Shown: piece after piece, positions 9,901-19,207 of the stretch | Position numbering within the stretch: the first letter of the stretch is position 1 | Layout: each line of letters begins with the position of its first letter | Assembly: GCA_047947135.1 (NCBI GenBank) | Contig: CP170457.1 | Location: forward strand, 3,596,001-3,660,000 | Direction: 5' to 3' | Length of the DNA: 64,000 nt | From: Planctobacterium sp047947135 | GTDB taxonomy: Bacteria > Pseudomonadota > Gammaproteobacteria > Enterobacterales > Alteromonadaceae | Notes under the pieces: generated by a model | Seen by the model: the letters and a program-made list of their open reading frames with translations, nothing else | The model's database searches: none | What the model was told of the DNA's origin: nothing | Program-made: the position numbers and the translations under genes

Positions 9901-12900
9901 TCAGAGTATGAACTGACGCTGGTAAGCTTTTTAGTTGAGGTTTGCAGCTCCCCTACCATGTAACCTTTATTAGGGATTAAGGCACCATCCTGATAATTAA
10001 ACTGGATATAGCTGCTCGCGCTACCTGGAGCCGCAGTATTGGCGGTATAATTTACCTTAGTAACGTGGTGTTCCAGACTGTTGGTATTTTGTTCATATTG
10101 ATACTCTATGTAATTACCGCTCGCATCTTCAACACGATTCAATGACCAGGCAAACGTAACACCAGCATTGTGAGCAATCAGGTTTGTGGACTTGCCATCG
10201 TAATTGTCACCACCAAAGTAGGCGATGCGGCCATCTGGAAATTTCACTTCAAACTTCGACGGGTTACCTACCGTCCCGCCAAGGGCTTTAACCCTTACAA
10301 AATTATGTAATTCCGATCTGTAAACGCTGCTGGGAGCAAAGTGATCATAGTTGTCAGGATTAGTGTGGACTAGGCGTTGACCGTCCATACACAACATGTC
10401 TTCTGCATTGAATCGCAGGCCTTTTGTATAACCATCCTGTTCCTGGTTGGCATTACATCGGTGAATACTACTTGTACCCCCAATTGACCAGCCACGTCCC
10501 ATCACACCGTTACCAGCGTTACTGTTGTACGACAGGCTCAACTCCGGTGCTAAACCATTCACTTTTCCTGTTGTAACAATCGGGATTTGGTAGTTAAAGG
10601 AACCATCCGGAGACACGTTTTCGGTCGCGGGAATAGTACCGACTATCTTGCTGTTATCTTCCGCGCTCTTATAAGTTGCCTGAGTAAGAAAGTTCGGTAG
10701 TGTGGAATTCGCTAACGCCTGTGCCGTTGAAGGATCATCGAATTCAGGCAATGCTTCTGCAATATTGACTGCAACAGTCGTGATATCTGATGTTCGATCC
10801 AGACTGTCAATGGCTTTGACCTGAACATTCATCACGCCTGGCGTTGTTAATGTGTCAAAATGATGCTCATAAGGTGCATTAAAATCGTCATACCATTCCG
10901 TTCCATTAAGCGAGAATGACACCTTCTTGATTGACAGTTCAGGACTCGACGCTGATGCCGCAATTCGAACAGAACTATCCGTATAAAATTGCGCGTAATT
11001 CACCGGGCTGGTCACACTGACAGTAGGTAATCCATAATCGGCAACCTGCACTGATACAGGTGAGGAGTACGCTCCGCACTGTGCGCCATTCTGGATACAG
11101 GCCTGAATGATAAACTGATATTCACCAACAAAGCCTACAGCTTTAGTGCGCGAAGTTGTTGTGTAGCCGGTTTCCAGGGAAACAAATGAGCTGTAGCCTG
11201 GCCGTTTTATCTTTAAGTTATATGTCGGTGCAGGCAGATTATTTCCATTGGCCCAGGTCAACACATTATCGCTACCTTTGACCAGGTTGCTTTTGGCTGC
11301 CTTAAAGTTAGTTGCAACGATTTCACTAGCATTTATCGCCGTTATGGCAATATCTGTTGCACTGCCTGTCGCGCAGCTATCGATACAAACCCGGAACTGG
11401 TAGTCACCTTCCTGACTAAGAGTGGCTGACGCCGTTGTATTCGTGGTTGTTAATAATTGATTAAATCCAGTGTCAGTGGGTTTTTGCCATTCAACGACAT
11501 AATTGAGTCCTGAAGTATTCGCAGGCGCTTCCCAGGTAAGAGAGACACTATTGTTTACCAGCACTAACTCAGATGATGCTTCCAGATATCGAACCTGGTA
11601 ATCATCTGGATGAATCGAAGTTATTTGTACTGCCGGGCTAGGTGCAGAACAGCGATCAACCGGGTTATCTATATCAGTAGAGCACACCTTGACCCTGAAT
11701 TGGTAGGTACCCCGGTGTGTAAAGCCTCCGCGTTGATCTGACAGTGTATTGAAATCAACCGTGTTCATCTCAACGAAGCTGTTACTGACACTGCCATCAG
11801 AGTTTGGTATCGCTTTTTCGATGACGTAACTGAAACCAGGAGGTGGATTATTGCTCGCTTTAGACCAGCTAATTAACGGGCCTTTTACTGTGCTTGATGC
11901 CCCTAATTTCTGGGCGACAACGGTAGGAGAAGCACTCATAGTTTCAACCACATAATTGTGAGGTTTCACTACAGTCAGCTCAACCGGACCCACCATCGGA
12001 TGACAATCCGTTTTACCGCCAACGCAAACACTTAAGAAATATTTATATGTACCATAAATACCGGCTCTTGCTTCACGATACTTTGTTCCTTTCGGGACAA
12101 AACCATTAGAGCTATCCGGAATAGTTGAGAGATGTGAGGTCCCAGGACGAATCACATAAACCTGATATCCTGACCCTTCTGGCAGCTGACTATCGTCAAA
12201 CGTCCAGGATAATCGACTGTTATATTTAAATGCAGCGTGATCATATTCAAACTTAAGATCATCCACCGCATAGGATGTAGCTACCTGAACCAACTGCTCA
12301 AAGAATGATTGCTCGCCCGCGGCGTCCGTAACGCGAACCTTAATCAGGAAGTCTCCACCACCTACGTCACTAAAAGTATGTGTATGTGTTTCTGCATTGT
12401 TATCTGTGCTTGAGCTGGTTAGTTGACCGGCAATCCAATCAGTACCACCTAAACTAAATTCAACACTTGCGACTTTCGCTTCAATATCATCAACATTAGC
12501 TTCAACCGTAATTCCTCTAAATGAACTGTCGGTAATGCTGGCAGAGAGACCTGGTTTATCATTAACAGACTTAATGGTGACGGTAACAACGCCTGTATCG
12601 GTGCTTCCATTAACATCCTGCACCTGATAAGAAATGGTATCAGTACCAAAAAAGTCAGTGTTTGGCACATATTTAATGCGCGGTTTACTACTGCTCGTAT
12701 CGAGGCTAACGGTGCCATTTGAAGCAGACAATGTATTTGCGACAATGCTTAAAGTGGCCGTTTCACCTTCGTCAACATCGGTATCATTAATCAACGCATT
12801 GATTAGGACCTCTGAATCTTCATTCACGCTGGCAATGTCATCTCCAGCGACAGGGGCATCATTAACACTGTTTACGGTAATATAGGCTGATGCACTTGCC

Positions 12901-14093
12901 GGAATGCCTGCAGCATCAACTATCGTATAGGAAATAATGTCGTCTCCGTTGAATTCAGGCGGAGGTGTGTATTTTACGTTTTGTTGTGCTGTTATCGATA
13001 CTGTGCCATAGATTGCATTGACCTCGGAAATCGTCAGGACATCACCGTCTGCATCAATATCGTTTGCACGTACGTTGAAGTTCTTCTGTACATCTTCATT
13101 GGTGGAGAAATTGTCATCTACCGCGACAGGCACATCATTGACATTCACAACATTGATATTACTGGTTGCATTTGCCGTATAAGTACCGTCTGAAATGGTA
13201 TAAGCGATAGTTATCTGTCCATTGAAGTTGGATGGTGGGGTAAACTTGATTTGGTCATCAACAATTACCGCCGTGCCCAATGAAGCGGTCGCACTCGTAA
13301 TCGTTAATACATCTGAATCTGCATCATGGTCATTAGACAGAACTGACAAAAATGAGATCTTATCTTCTTCAACTTCAAAATTATCGACTCGCGCAATCGG
13401 TGCATCGGGAGTCGCTGATACGGTAACAGTGAAATTTGCGTCGATTCCTACGGTCCCGTCTGATACGTAGTAATTTACCGTATCTACACCATAGAAATCT
13501 GTATTAGGTTGGTAAGAAATTACTGTTCCATTGATTGCCAGTACGCCAGAAGGAGAACTTGCATTAGTAATTGTTAACGAGTCTCCATCAACATCAGCTA
13601 AATAAGTCGCGACATCAATGCTAATAGACGAGGCATCTTCCGTAGTTGATGTATTAAACGACGTGAAGCTGGGTACATCATTGATCGGTTGAACAGTGAC
13701 CGTCACTCTCGCAATATCAGAAACATTGCCATTAACATCCGTTATTTGATATTCAAACCAGTCAGTGCCGTTCCAGTTTGCCGGTGCCTGATAAACAACT
13801 TGATTATCAACTACGGCAAGACTGCTTTGTTGCCCGCCTTTATTCAATTGACCCGCAAACGATATATTTACCGAAGCGATACCTGCTTCATCGCTGTCAT
13901 TCGCCAAAACGTCAATCAACAACTGGCTGTCTTCATTCACGACACCTGTATCATCCAAAGCCACCGGCGGATCATCAATTGGAATAATGACGGTAATATC
14001 CCCCACAGAGATGGGGACATAGGTAATTGCGCTGGCAGTGAAAGACACAGCGAAAAATAACCCGGACAGGGCTTTGATGATAGTATTCTTCAT
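3942..14093 (-). CDS. Giant secreted SpvB/RHS-YD repeat polymorphic toxin
   Basis: I choose the ATG at 14093 (3,383 residues), which opens a clear signal peptide (MKNTIIKALSGLFFAVSFTASA); an upstream extension without that feature is unlikely. Domain order, approximate residues: 35-510, five cadherin-like/VCBS-type repeats with the EDxxxxxxxLxND and DxDxLTI pattern; 510-1110, Ig and fibronectin-like segments; 1130-1400, SpvB domain (PELSLSYNSNAGNGVMGRGW); 1480-1925, seven FG-GAP units such as DINGDGRTDIL; 2200-3030, YD/RHS repeats; 3030-3085, the RHS core ending NPLNATDPSGY; then a variable tip of about 300 residues. The tip starts with hydrophobic helices and has three cysteine pairs near its end. 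RHS/Tc proteins form a hollow shell around the cleaved tip toxin. The tip family is not recognised. The putative immunity gene overlaps its stop. Confidence 0.9.
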   Translation of the reverse strand: MKNTIIKALSGLFFAVSFTASAITYVPISVGDITVIIPIDDPPVALDDTGVVNEDSQLLIDVLANDSDEAGIASVNISFAGQLNKGGQQSSLAVVDNQVVYQAPANWNGTDWFEYQITDVNGNVSDIARVTVTVQPINDVPSFTSFNTSTTEDASSISIDVATYLADVDGDSLTITNASSPSGVLAINGTVISYQPNTDFYGVDTVNYYVSDGTVGIDANFTVTVSATPDAPIARVDNFEVEEDKISFLSVLSNDHDADSDVLTITSATASLGTAVIVDDQIKFTPPSNFNGQITIAYTISDGTYTANATSNINVVNVNDVPVAVDDNFSTNEDVQKNFNVRANDIDADGDVLTISEVNAIYGTVSITAQQNVKYTPPPEFNGDDIISYTIVDAAGIPASASAYITVNSVNDAPVAGDDIASVNEDSEVLINALINDTDVDEGETATLSIVANTLSASNGTVSLDTSSSKPRIKYVPNTDFFGTDTISYQVQDVNGSTDTGVVTVTIKSVNDKPGLSASITDSSFRGITVEANVDDIEAKVASVEFSLGGTDWIAGQLTSSSTDNNAETHTHTFSDVGGGDFLIKVRVTDAAGEQSFFEQLVQVATSYAVDDLKFEYDHAAFKYNSRLSWTFDDSQLPEGSGYQVYVIRPGTSHLSTIPDSSNGFVPKGTKYREARAGIYGTYKYFLSVCVGGKTDCHPMVGPVELTVVKPHNYVVETMSASPTVVAQKLGASSTVKGPLISWSKASNNPPPGFSYVIEKAIPNSDGSVSNSFVEMNTVDFNTLSDQRGGFTHRGTYQFRVKVCSTDIDNPVDRCSAPSPAVQITSIHPDDYQVRYLEASSELVLVNNSVSLTWEAPANTSGLNYVVEWQKPTDTGFNQLLTTTNTTASATLSQEGDYQFRVCIDSCATGSATDIAITAINASEIVATNFKAAKSNLVKGSDNVLTWANGNNLPAPTYNLKIKRPGYSSFVSLETGYTTTSRTKAVGFVGEYQFIIQACIQNGAQCGAYSSPVSVQVADYGLPTVSVTSPVNYAQFYTDSSVRIAASASSPELSIKKVSFSLNGTEWYDDFNAPYEHHFDTLTTPGVMNVQVKAIDSLDRTSDITTVAVNIAEALPEFDDPSTAQALANSTLPNFLTQATYKSAEDNSKIVGTIPATENVSPDGSFNYQIPIVTTGKVNGLAPELSLSYNSNAGNGVMGRGWSIGGTSSIHRCNANQEQDGYTKGLRFNAEDMLCMDGQRLVHTNPDNYDHFAPSSVYRSELHNFVRVKALGGTVGNPSKFEVKFPDGRIAYFGGDNYDGKSTNLIAHNAGVTFAWSLNRVEDASGNYIEYQYEQNTNSLEHHVTKVNYTANTAAPGSASSYIQFNYQDGALIPNKGYMVGELQTSTKKLTSVSSYSDNTLLRTYTPTYDVDVGIMTSIKVCNGSTCLPETQFEWAKGGELYDANGNFNPFYETGSSFNNIVPSNRFKGIRFADINGDGRTDILAVRNHRNDPQDHLVAVYGGEDIGESASPPRLSQFADLDFRNSWQIADLDGDSRHDILFADGGYWHYVLSDGIFYNPADKVNTWIPVYEREKARLADFNGDGYADLLAAVNDSANGIYKIFYFDGPQKRFSQTGVTVDWGTLTQQLTFNGVPGDAGEGHFFNIYTKDMNDNVVVSDFNGDGRADLMMYVQEKTRKRNNNCYIENSNPGGMNQLSGNNSDSSVISLPPRDSQYIDEDYLMPEESKDQQNGRLVGNDFNCSAYTETVRETRRVFLATATSGEFVERQIIGTSSGTEKLRPVDLNNDGLNDLVYRAGSDDATASWAFRINTGKLQSTGEDLFGQTQHIGVLGEKADVVHFSDYDLDGYVDLLYVSEDPYIINRDPYSGFTPPGYDVRVQAWRVKRFVETPTGFDFEADNVTNIHTYDYEASLFADFNGDGFADYMTHDGGDLRLYKRKHRPLRKIQKVTDGYGLNTYIGYRPLTDTAVYTRGDVSSLDYSNWGNGSRVLDIVYPMQVVHLYEKGEMVNKYHYVNGRSQVGRGTLGFSELRIHNLTTGRKEVAKYRQDFPYIGAMVSKTSSLQRVEYETVFSCTDTDWEPTCHSYEETLISYDKLSESTVSYQEKSVYPGTVFIFSERSEEKYFDVNSGQQTHQKVVSLKNVSGYTDLVDNYGHPYKTEELITECNAGDCASNPRLTVTKTTADTWSTNHYGLRLTARKVTHNRSDAANTTVRETSYQYDSATGLLEKETLEPNTVKYKVITEYKQRDTFGNPQRIEVSGENFDTRVSTYTYDSTGRFVETETKVLDDSVSLTTTYSRSNKAKAFGYVDSQTDANGFTTTNYYSNLGRLYRTLAEDGSGSQTVQLWCSDLASVAGEEACTDGAVYAKVTESKGAPTVVEHFDAQARNLRTATLNFAGEWTFTDTLYDDIGRTWRKYQPAIGATSLYYTEFKYDKLDRVIETKRPNGSIWHMAYDGLTVTQYSPSEANPQPTKAEFDTLRAHAETKDAVGLLRSVVETLPDASSDTSETITTLYGYDNVGNLILLDGPGDGAPITLSYDTAGVTTGKGYFKRAMNDPDKGNWTYTYDALGNLLTQTDGNGNQSQMIYDTLGRVTDHKRYLGTIASGSLTSHIRHTYDTASLGNTSTKALGLLHSTEDLAKRVTDAENNVTRMVKKTYSYDALGRSTGVVHALEDAVYMESKQYDAVGRVSVTTDATGGSVEYHYNQYGYQAGVVDQQTGVVYYEAKSQDEYGTVTSFSMHNDVNEGWATTHDDTGLAEFRIGGENGSVQLEEYRWDVLGNVSWRKDVNQNLEETFQYDMMNRLTHSEVHGYTTQRVRYYDNGNIRFKTGLGFYCYDSTNKPHAVRGIAGSYAGCSNNSNYSYDGNGNMTSGRGRNIDYTTFDKPSRIVKDDYVAEFSYGTDLSRYKRVDDENGEVTTTWYVGNVEYVIKDGVTTTKRHIGGFAQVIQQGNDPNSLEYRYFYKDHLGSIVASVNHKGEDLQRFSFDAWGARRGTNWAVAGLTAESIDVHAKYTVNLPVPIKLNRGFTGHEHVDGAGLIHMNGRIYDPVLARFLSADPFIQAATNTQNLNRYSYVLNNPLNATDPSGYLFQFVLMFAMNYAQGLAMGAIFSALGSFGAFLQTAYSIYNTVKMVSTIAKTYKAWSNGAGGAVWGNLIKSMAKSYAMGVGQSCTTGKCNFKFDPLGISNLKEAFTSGGDSTDAKESKGSQQSSKDKRIQKQQAERDRVVAELPETEFDLFLNKQGSSKDLMASNWEKILEWKRSKSSKFGDLLDILLEGDNYSNANPWDNKVFNGCTNNAVYDDCTGRLSEWQEVLQVESVAKQPLGQVMERALGGVARGAICIEYCNAPTNGYSHPNLDSIVPPVPNELKLLADPGGTMIENVLDKQN

Positions 14094-14331
14094 ATTGTGA
14101 TACGACTCGTAGTGTGGCCTAGTAATGCGGCATGGCGGCGAGAAATTCTGCTTGCCTTCCCTTGCATACACGTCCGTTTGTTACAAAATTTTGCGCGGGG
14201 ATAATAACTTGACCTAATACTTTAGTCTAATATTCCAGCAGGTTTTTCTAGATCAATTTGTTATAACTCTACGCGCGTTTTTTGATCTGGGTCGGTTAAT
14301 TTACCCATTCGCTTTGACAACAGGAAAAAGC

Positions 14332-15468
14332 ATGAAAAATATAGATGTCGACAATTTTCGACAACAATACTGGCAGCAAAAGCCACTGGTGATCAGGCAA
14401 GCTTTTCCAGACTTTCAGGATTTGCTGGATGAACACGAGCTGGCTGGTCTGGCTATGGAGGATGAATTCGATAGTCGTATCATTCGCAAACAGAATGGCA
14501 ACTGGTTTGTCGAACAGGGTCCGTTTGAATCCTTTGACGACAGTTGTCAGGGTGCCTGGACCCTCTTAGTGCAGGGTGTGGAGTCAGCGTTGCCAGATGC
14601 ACAACCGTTACTTTCGCAATTTGATTTTGTACCTTCTTGGCGGCTTGACGACCTCATGGTGAGCTTTTCTGTTGAAGGGGCGGGTGTTGGCCCGCACGTT
14701 GATCAATATGATGTGTTTATCATTCAGGGCAAAGGCTCCCGGCGTTGGCAAGTGGGTGACAATAGTCCTCAAGAAACACTGAGGCCCCACCCCGCGCTGA
14801 AGCAAGTACCTGATTTTGCACCTATTATTGACGAAGTGCTGTATCCGGGGGATGTTATCTATATTCCACCGGGTTTCCCGCATAACGGCACCGCCTTGGC
14901 GCCATGCTTAAATTATTCGGTTGGCTTTAGAGCGCCAAATCAGACTGAAATGCTGTCCAGCTTCACTGACTTTCTTATTGATCACGACATAAAAACGAAA
15001 CGTTATGCAGATCCGAAACTGCAATCACGCACCTATCAATCTGAAATAAAGCCACAGGAAGTTGATCAATTTCAGCAACTGCTACAACAAATGGTCAATT
15101 CTGATCATTTTTACCGCTGGCTGGTCGCATTTCAAAGCAGAACACCTGAAGATCCCAGTTATTTCGAGGCTGTCGATTATAGTGAACAAGAAATAGCCGA
15201 GTGCTTAAATAATGATTTTTCATTTGAGCGATTACCCAATGTTCGGGTAGCACATTTACGCTCCGAACAGCCACCAGCGCATATCTATATTGGGGTGAAT
15301 GGATTGGCATTTCAGTGTGATGATAGTTGCAGTGAAACACTGCTTAATTTCATTAATTCTTCGCATTGGTTTAATCAAAAGAAAATATTTTACAAAAACG
15401 GTTCACTTTTTGTGCAAATTGTGTCTAAACTTGTCAATGAGGGGTATTGGATAATAAATCAAAAATAA
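14332..15468 (+). CDS. roxA: Cupin-type ribosomal oxygenase (uL16 arginine hydroxylase)
   Basis: RoxA (YcfD) is an Fe(II)/2-oxoglutarate JmjC-type oxygenase that hydroxylates an arginine of ribosomal protein uL16. The 378-residue protein shows the iron-binding triad: HVDQYD (His122, Asp124) and His184 in PGFPHNGTA. The N-terminal QKPLVIRQAFP and the SFSVEGAGVGPH block match the family, as does the length. The ATG at 14332 follows CAGGAAAAAG; an in-frame TTG 18 bases upstream is less likely. The gene stands alone, divergent from the RHS toxin gene. Confidence 0.9.
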   Translation: MKNIDVDNFRQQYWQQKPLVIRQAFPDFQDLLDEHELAGLAMEDEFDSRIIRKQNGNWFVEQGPFESFDDSCQGAWTLLVQGVESALPDAQPLLSQFDFVPSWRLDDLMVSFSVEGAGVGPHVDQYDVFIIQGKGSRRWQVGDNSPQETLRPHPALKQVPDFAPIIDEVLYPGDVIYIPPGFPHNGTALAPCLNYSVGFRAPNQTEMLSSFTDFLIDHDIKTKRYADPKLQSRTYQSEIKPQEVDQFQQLLQQMVNSDHFYRWLVAFQSRTPEDPSYFEAVDYSEQEIAECLNNDFSFERLPNVRVAHLRSEQPPAHIYIGVNGLAFQCDDSCSETLLNFINSSHWFNQKKIFYKNGSLFVQIVSKLVNEGYWIINQK

Positions 15469-15549
15469 CAAATAATTATTCAACATTGCTGCATAATTGC
15501 TCGAGACCTCTTAAATAAGCATGATAAACAACGTGTTGAATAGGAATTT

Positions 15550-16011
15550 ATGAACGCCTTCACCGTGAAAAAAGTGGATTGGCGCGAGTCTCGACAGCAC
15601 CTCAAGCGCTTACGAGATCGCGTATTTGTGTGCGAGTGGCGCATCCCCCGACAAGCCGAATTTGACCAACGTGATCCCAACTCTGAACACATTCTAGTCG
15701 TCGACGATTCTGGTAATGAAGTCGCCACCGGGCGAATTACTCCCGATGGCGAAATTGGCCGTATCGCCGTGGTATCAAAACACCGCAGTAATCATATTTA
15801 TGATTTGGTTTTTGAGGCATTGATCAATATTGCCAGAGAAAAGCAGTTCACTACGGTTTATTTACAATGTGACCTGGACGGCATCGAGCATTTTGTCGAG
15901 CGTGGGTTTAAACCCATAGGGTCAGTCTATATGGATGCCGGGATCCCTCGCCAGAAGATGAGTTGCCCGGTCAATCAGTTTAATTGGTCGCGAGTCGAAT
16001 TAACCCACTAG
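15550..16011 (+). CDS. GNAT-family N-acetyltransferase
   Basis: The 153-residue protein has the GNAT fold of the ElaA/YjcF type: LRDRVFVCEWRIP near the N-terminus, an ATGRITPDGEIGRIAV strand pair ending in the position of the acetyl-CoA loop, and a C-terminal HFVERGFKPIGSVYMDAGIPRQKM signature. It would transfer acetyl from acetyl-CoA to an unknown amine. It follows roxA by 81 bases on the same strand. The substrate cannot be told. Confidence 0.8.
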   Translation: MNAFTVKKVDWRESRQHLKRLRDRVFVCEWRIPRQAEFDQRDPNSEHILVVDDSGNEVATGRITPDGEIGRIAVVSKHRSNHIYDLVFEALINIAREKQFTTVYLQCDLDGIEHFVERGFKPIGSVYMDAGIPRQKMSCPVNQFNWSRVELTH

Positions 16012-16034
16012 GTCTGGTTTTTTATGAGACTAGC

Positions 16035-19000
16035 CTAACAGGATAGTACCTGCAATAGCGCCTGTACTGGGTGTTTGGGTTTATTACCTTTTAGCCTCTC
16101 AACCTGAGAGCGGCATGAGTAGCCGGTCGCGAGGATTTGCTTATCCTGTCGTTGCTCTATTGCACCCTGCCAACTCAGATTAAATATTCCCACTGATTCT
16201 TCAAGATGTTTATTCTCATGTCCAAAGGTGCCTGCCATACCGCAACAACCCACGCTGACAATTTCCAGTGATAACCCCATGTCAGCAAAAATTGTCTGCC
16301 ACTGGCTCTCTGCTTTGGGCAACATGGTTTTTTCGGTGCAGTGGGCCAGTAATGCATATTGTTGATTATCACCTGTCACTCTATTGCCCTGATCTTTCAA
16401 AGACAGTTCCCCTAACCATTCATGGGGCAGTAATACCTGAAAGTCACCTTTTGCTATGTCAGCAATCTGTTTGTATTCATCGCGGTAGCACAGCACTAAT
16501 GATGGGTCTATGCCAACCATAGGCATGCCCAGCGTGGCAATGTCATTGAGAAACGCCGATGTTGTTCGTGCGGTTTGGCTGAATTCTTTCAGAAATCCTT
16601 TTACGTGTTGGGCTTTGCCGTTGGGATGAAAGGGCAACAAAACCGGTTGGTAGCCAAGCTTACCGCACAAGCGCATAAAGTCTTCCACCAGATTCGCTTC
16701 ATAATAGGATGTAAACGGATCCTGCACGACCAGGACCGTTTTTTGTTTTTGCTCATCCGGCAATTCTCGAAGCTGCGCCAGATCTAACGTCTTAAAACCC
16801 TGGTGTTCTACTCGCGTAGCCAGTGTTGGTGAGCTTAAAAGCGGGCTATCGACATATCCAATGATATGCTTGAGCCCCCATTTCACTATGCTGCGTTTTA
16901 GGAAAAAGTTCACCAGATTGGGCATTTTCGCCAATACCGGTGCCATAGATTCAATATTCGCCACAAGATGGTCTTTTACCGGTCTTAAATAACGCTGATA
17001 GTATAGCGATAGGAATCGCGCCCGATAGGTTGGAATATCGACATTAATTGGACACTGGTTGGTACAGGCTTTACAGGCAAGACAGTGATCCATGACATCA
17101 AATACTTCGGATGAAAAGTCCTGCTCTTTTTGACCTGACAGGGTGTTTTTCAGTCGCGTCAGCCAATTTCCCGCGTGGCTATTTTCCAGGTTTAAGACGT
17201 CCTGCCCGCTATCGGCCAGCAATCGCAACCATTCCCGCAACATGCCAGCCCGCCCTTTGGGGCTGTGGCGTCTGTCTCGGGTGATTTTGCTGGAGGGGCA
17301 CATCGGGCTACTGGTGTCATAATTAAAACACAAGCCATTGCCGTTGCAGCTCATGACGGGTGCAAAACTATCACGGGTGGCGACGGGAATTTGTTTGTCC
17401 AGATGGCCGCGTTTCGGATCGGCAACTTTGACCAATTCATCTGTGCTGTCAATGGGAGTGCAGATTTTGCCCGGATTCATTTGATTATGGGGATCAAACA
17501 CGGCTTTGATTTTACGTAACTCGGTAAATAGCTCCTCACCAAAAAACGCCGGACCATATTCGCTGCGATAGCCTTTCCCGTGCTCACCCCACATCAGGCC
17601 GCCGTATTTTGCCACCAGTGCCACGACCTGATCGGAAATCTGCAACATGCGCTTTTCTTGTTCCGGATCGCACATATCCAATGCCGGACGCACATGCAAT
17701 ACCCCTGCATCGACATGGCCAAACATGCCATAGTCTAGCTGGTGGTCATCAAGCAGTACCCGAAACTCCATGATAAAATCGGCGAGGTTTTCTGGTGGTA
17801 CGGCGGTATCCTCGGCAAAGGCGATGGGTTTTTCCCACCCTTTGGCTTTACCCAACAGCCCCACCGCTTTTTTGCGCATGCCGTAAATTTTGCCAATCGC
17901 CGCAAGATCATAGGTGATCTGATACCCGATAACGCCTTGCTCTTCATTCGCGATGGCGTTATCCAATGATGCCTTTAACGCACCAATTTTTTCATCAATG
18001 GCATCTTGCTGTTCATCATTGTATTCAACAATGTTCAGCCCCTGAATGTCTTTGCCCTGCACTGCGGTAATATGTGCTTCAACCGAATGCCAGACGATAT
18101 CGTTTTTAGCCAGATTCAGTACTTTGCTGTCGACGGTTTCTACAGAGGTAGCTTGCGCGGCGACCATAGCAGGCGCATGGCGCAGTGCCGACTCAAAGGA
18201 GTTGTATTTGACGTTGACCAGGGCTTTGAATTTGGGAATTGGCGTAATATTGAGTTTTGCCTCGGCCACAAAGCACAAAGAGCCTTCAGAGCCGGTGATT
18301 AAGCGACTGACATCGGCTTTTTTTAAATCGTTGGAGACGGCATGCTCCAGATCATAACCGGTTAAAAACCGATTCAGGCGCGGAAACTTCGCCAGAATGG
18401 CCTCGCGTTTGGCGACGCAGCTGTGTTGTACCTGTTGCAGGATCTGACGATAACGTTCATTGCTGACCTCGCTGTCAATATCCACAGCTTCGGTGTCCAG
18501 CACTGTTCCATCGGCCAATACGCTGGTCAGCGCCAGTACATGGTCGCTGGTTTTACCGTAAACTAACGAACCCTGTCCTGAGGCATCGGTATTGATCATG
18601 CCACCGATGGTGGCTCGATTGCTGGTAGACAAATCCGGCGAGAAGAAAAAGCCGTGCGGTCGCAAGGCATCATTTAGCTGGTCTTTGACGACACCGGTTT
18701 GTACCCTGACCCAGCCCTCTTCTGCATTAATTTCTAAAATGCGATTCATATAGCGGGACAGATCCACTACGAGCCCGGATGTCAGGGATTGTCCATTGGT
18801 GCCCGTACCACCGCCACGAGCAGAGAACTGCACGTTGGGAAAGCCTTTGGCTAATTCACCTAGTACTTGTAAGTCTTGCACAGACGTCGGAAAAACGACC
18901 GCTTGCGGTAACGCCTGATAAATACTATTGTCTGTCGCCACCGCCAGACGCGAAGAATAAGCCGTTTCAATATCGCCGCTAAAACGCGATTGTTTAAGTT

Positions 19001-19061
19001 GGCTTAAAAATTCCTGGTAATGTTTTTCTAGCGTAGCGTGGCTTTCAACAAGTGGCAGCAT
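16035..19061 (-). CDS. ydiJ: FAD/4Fe-4S D-2-hydroxyglutarate dehydrogenase (YdiJ-like)
   Basis: The 1,008-residue fusion has an N-terminal VAO-type FAD domain (ARGGGTGTNGQSLTSGLVVD, about residues 80-100), an FAD-oxidase C domain (FGHVDAGVLHVRPALD, GKGYRSEYGP), and a ferredoxin/CCG half. The latter has one clear 4Fe-4S motif, CLACKACTNQCP, a further cysteine cluster near CNGNGLCFNYDTSSPMC, and a CCG motif (VGCCGMAGTFGHE). E. coli YdiJ, of similar length and layout, oxidises D-2-hydroxyglutarate to 2-oxoglutarate, which clears a by-product of SerA. It is convergent with the GNAT gene (23-base gap). An L-2-hydroxyglutarate oxidase gene lies at 31208. Confidence 0.88.
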   Translation of the reverse strand: MLPLVESHATLEKHYQEFLSQLKQSRFSGDIETAYSSRLAVATDNSIYQALPQAVVFPTSVQDLQVLGELAKGFPNVQFSARGGGTGTNGQSLTSGLVVDLSRYMNRILEINAEEGWVRVQTGVVKDQLNDALRPHGFFFSPDLSTSNRATIGGMINTDASGQGSLVYGKTSDHVLALTSVLADGTVLDTEAVDIDSEVSNERYRQILQQVQHSCVAKREAILAKFPRLNRFLTGYDLEHAVSNDLKKADVSRLITGSEGSLCFVAEAKLNITPIPKFKALVNVKYNSFESALRHAPAMVAAQATSVETVDSKVLNLAKNDIVWHSVEAHITAVQGKDIQGLNIVEYNDEQQDAIDEKIGALKASLDNAIANEEQGVIGYQITYDLAAIGKIYGMRKKAVGLLGKAKGWEKPIAFAEDTAVPPENLADFIMEFRVLLDDHQLDYGMFGHVDAGVLHVRPALDMCDPEQEKRMLQISDQVVALVAKYGGLMWGEHGKGYRSEYGPAFFGEELFTELRKIKAVFDPHNQMNPGKICTPIDSTDELVKVADPKRGHLDKQIPVATRDSFAPVMSCNGNGLCFNYDTSSPMCPSSKITRDRRHSPKGRAGMLREWLRLLADSGQDVLNLENSHAGNWLTRLKNTLSGQKEQDFSSEVFDVMDHCLACKACTNQCPINVDIPTYRARFLSLYYQRYLRPVKDHLVANIESMAPVLAKMPNLVNFFLKRSIVKWGLKHIIGYVDSPLLSSPTLATRVEHQGFKTLDLAQLRELPDEQKQKTVLVVQDPFTSYYEANLVEDFMRLCGKLGYQPVLLPFHPNGKAQHVKGFLKEFSQTARTTSAFLNDIATLGMPMVGIDPSLVLCYRDEYKQIADIAKGDFQVLLPHEWLGELSLKDQGNRVTGDNQQYALLAHCTEKTMLPKAESQWQTIFADMGLSLEIVSVGCCGMAGTFGHENKHLEESVGIFNLSWQGAIEQRQDKQILATGYSCRSQVERLKGNKPKHPVQALLQVLSC

Positions 19062-19207
19062 GAATCGTCTTAGTTGCTTAACAAAGAAACGTATTATACA
19101 GAAAAGATACGCGATATGGATGCATCAAAAAGACATAGCTTGTAACAATCGCAGGCTTTTGCTTGAAAAAGCGACAATCTATACTGCCATTAACGTTTGG
19201 AGGGGAT

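Noticed and set aside
14094..14171. Longer N-terminus for the RHS toxin
   Set aside because: The extra 26 residues precede a complete signal peptide and lack a ribosome site.
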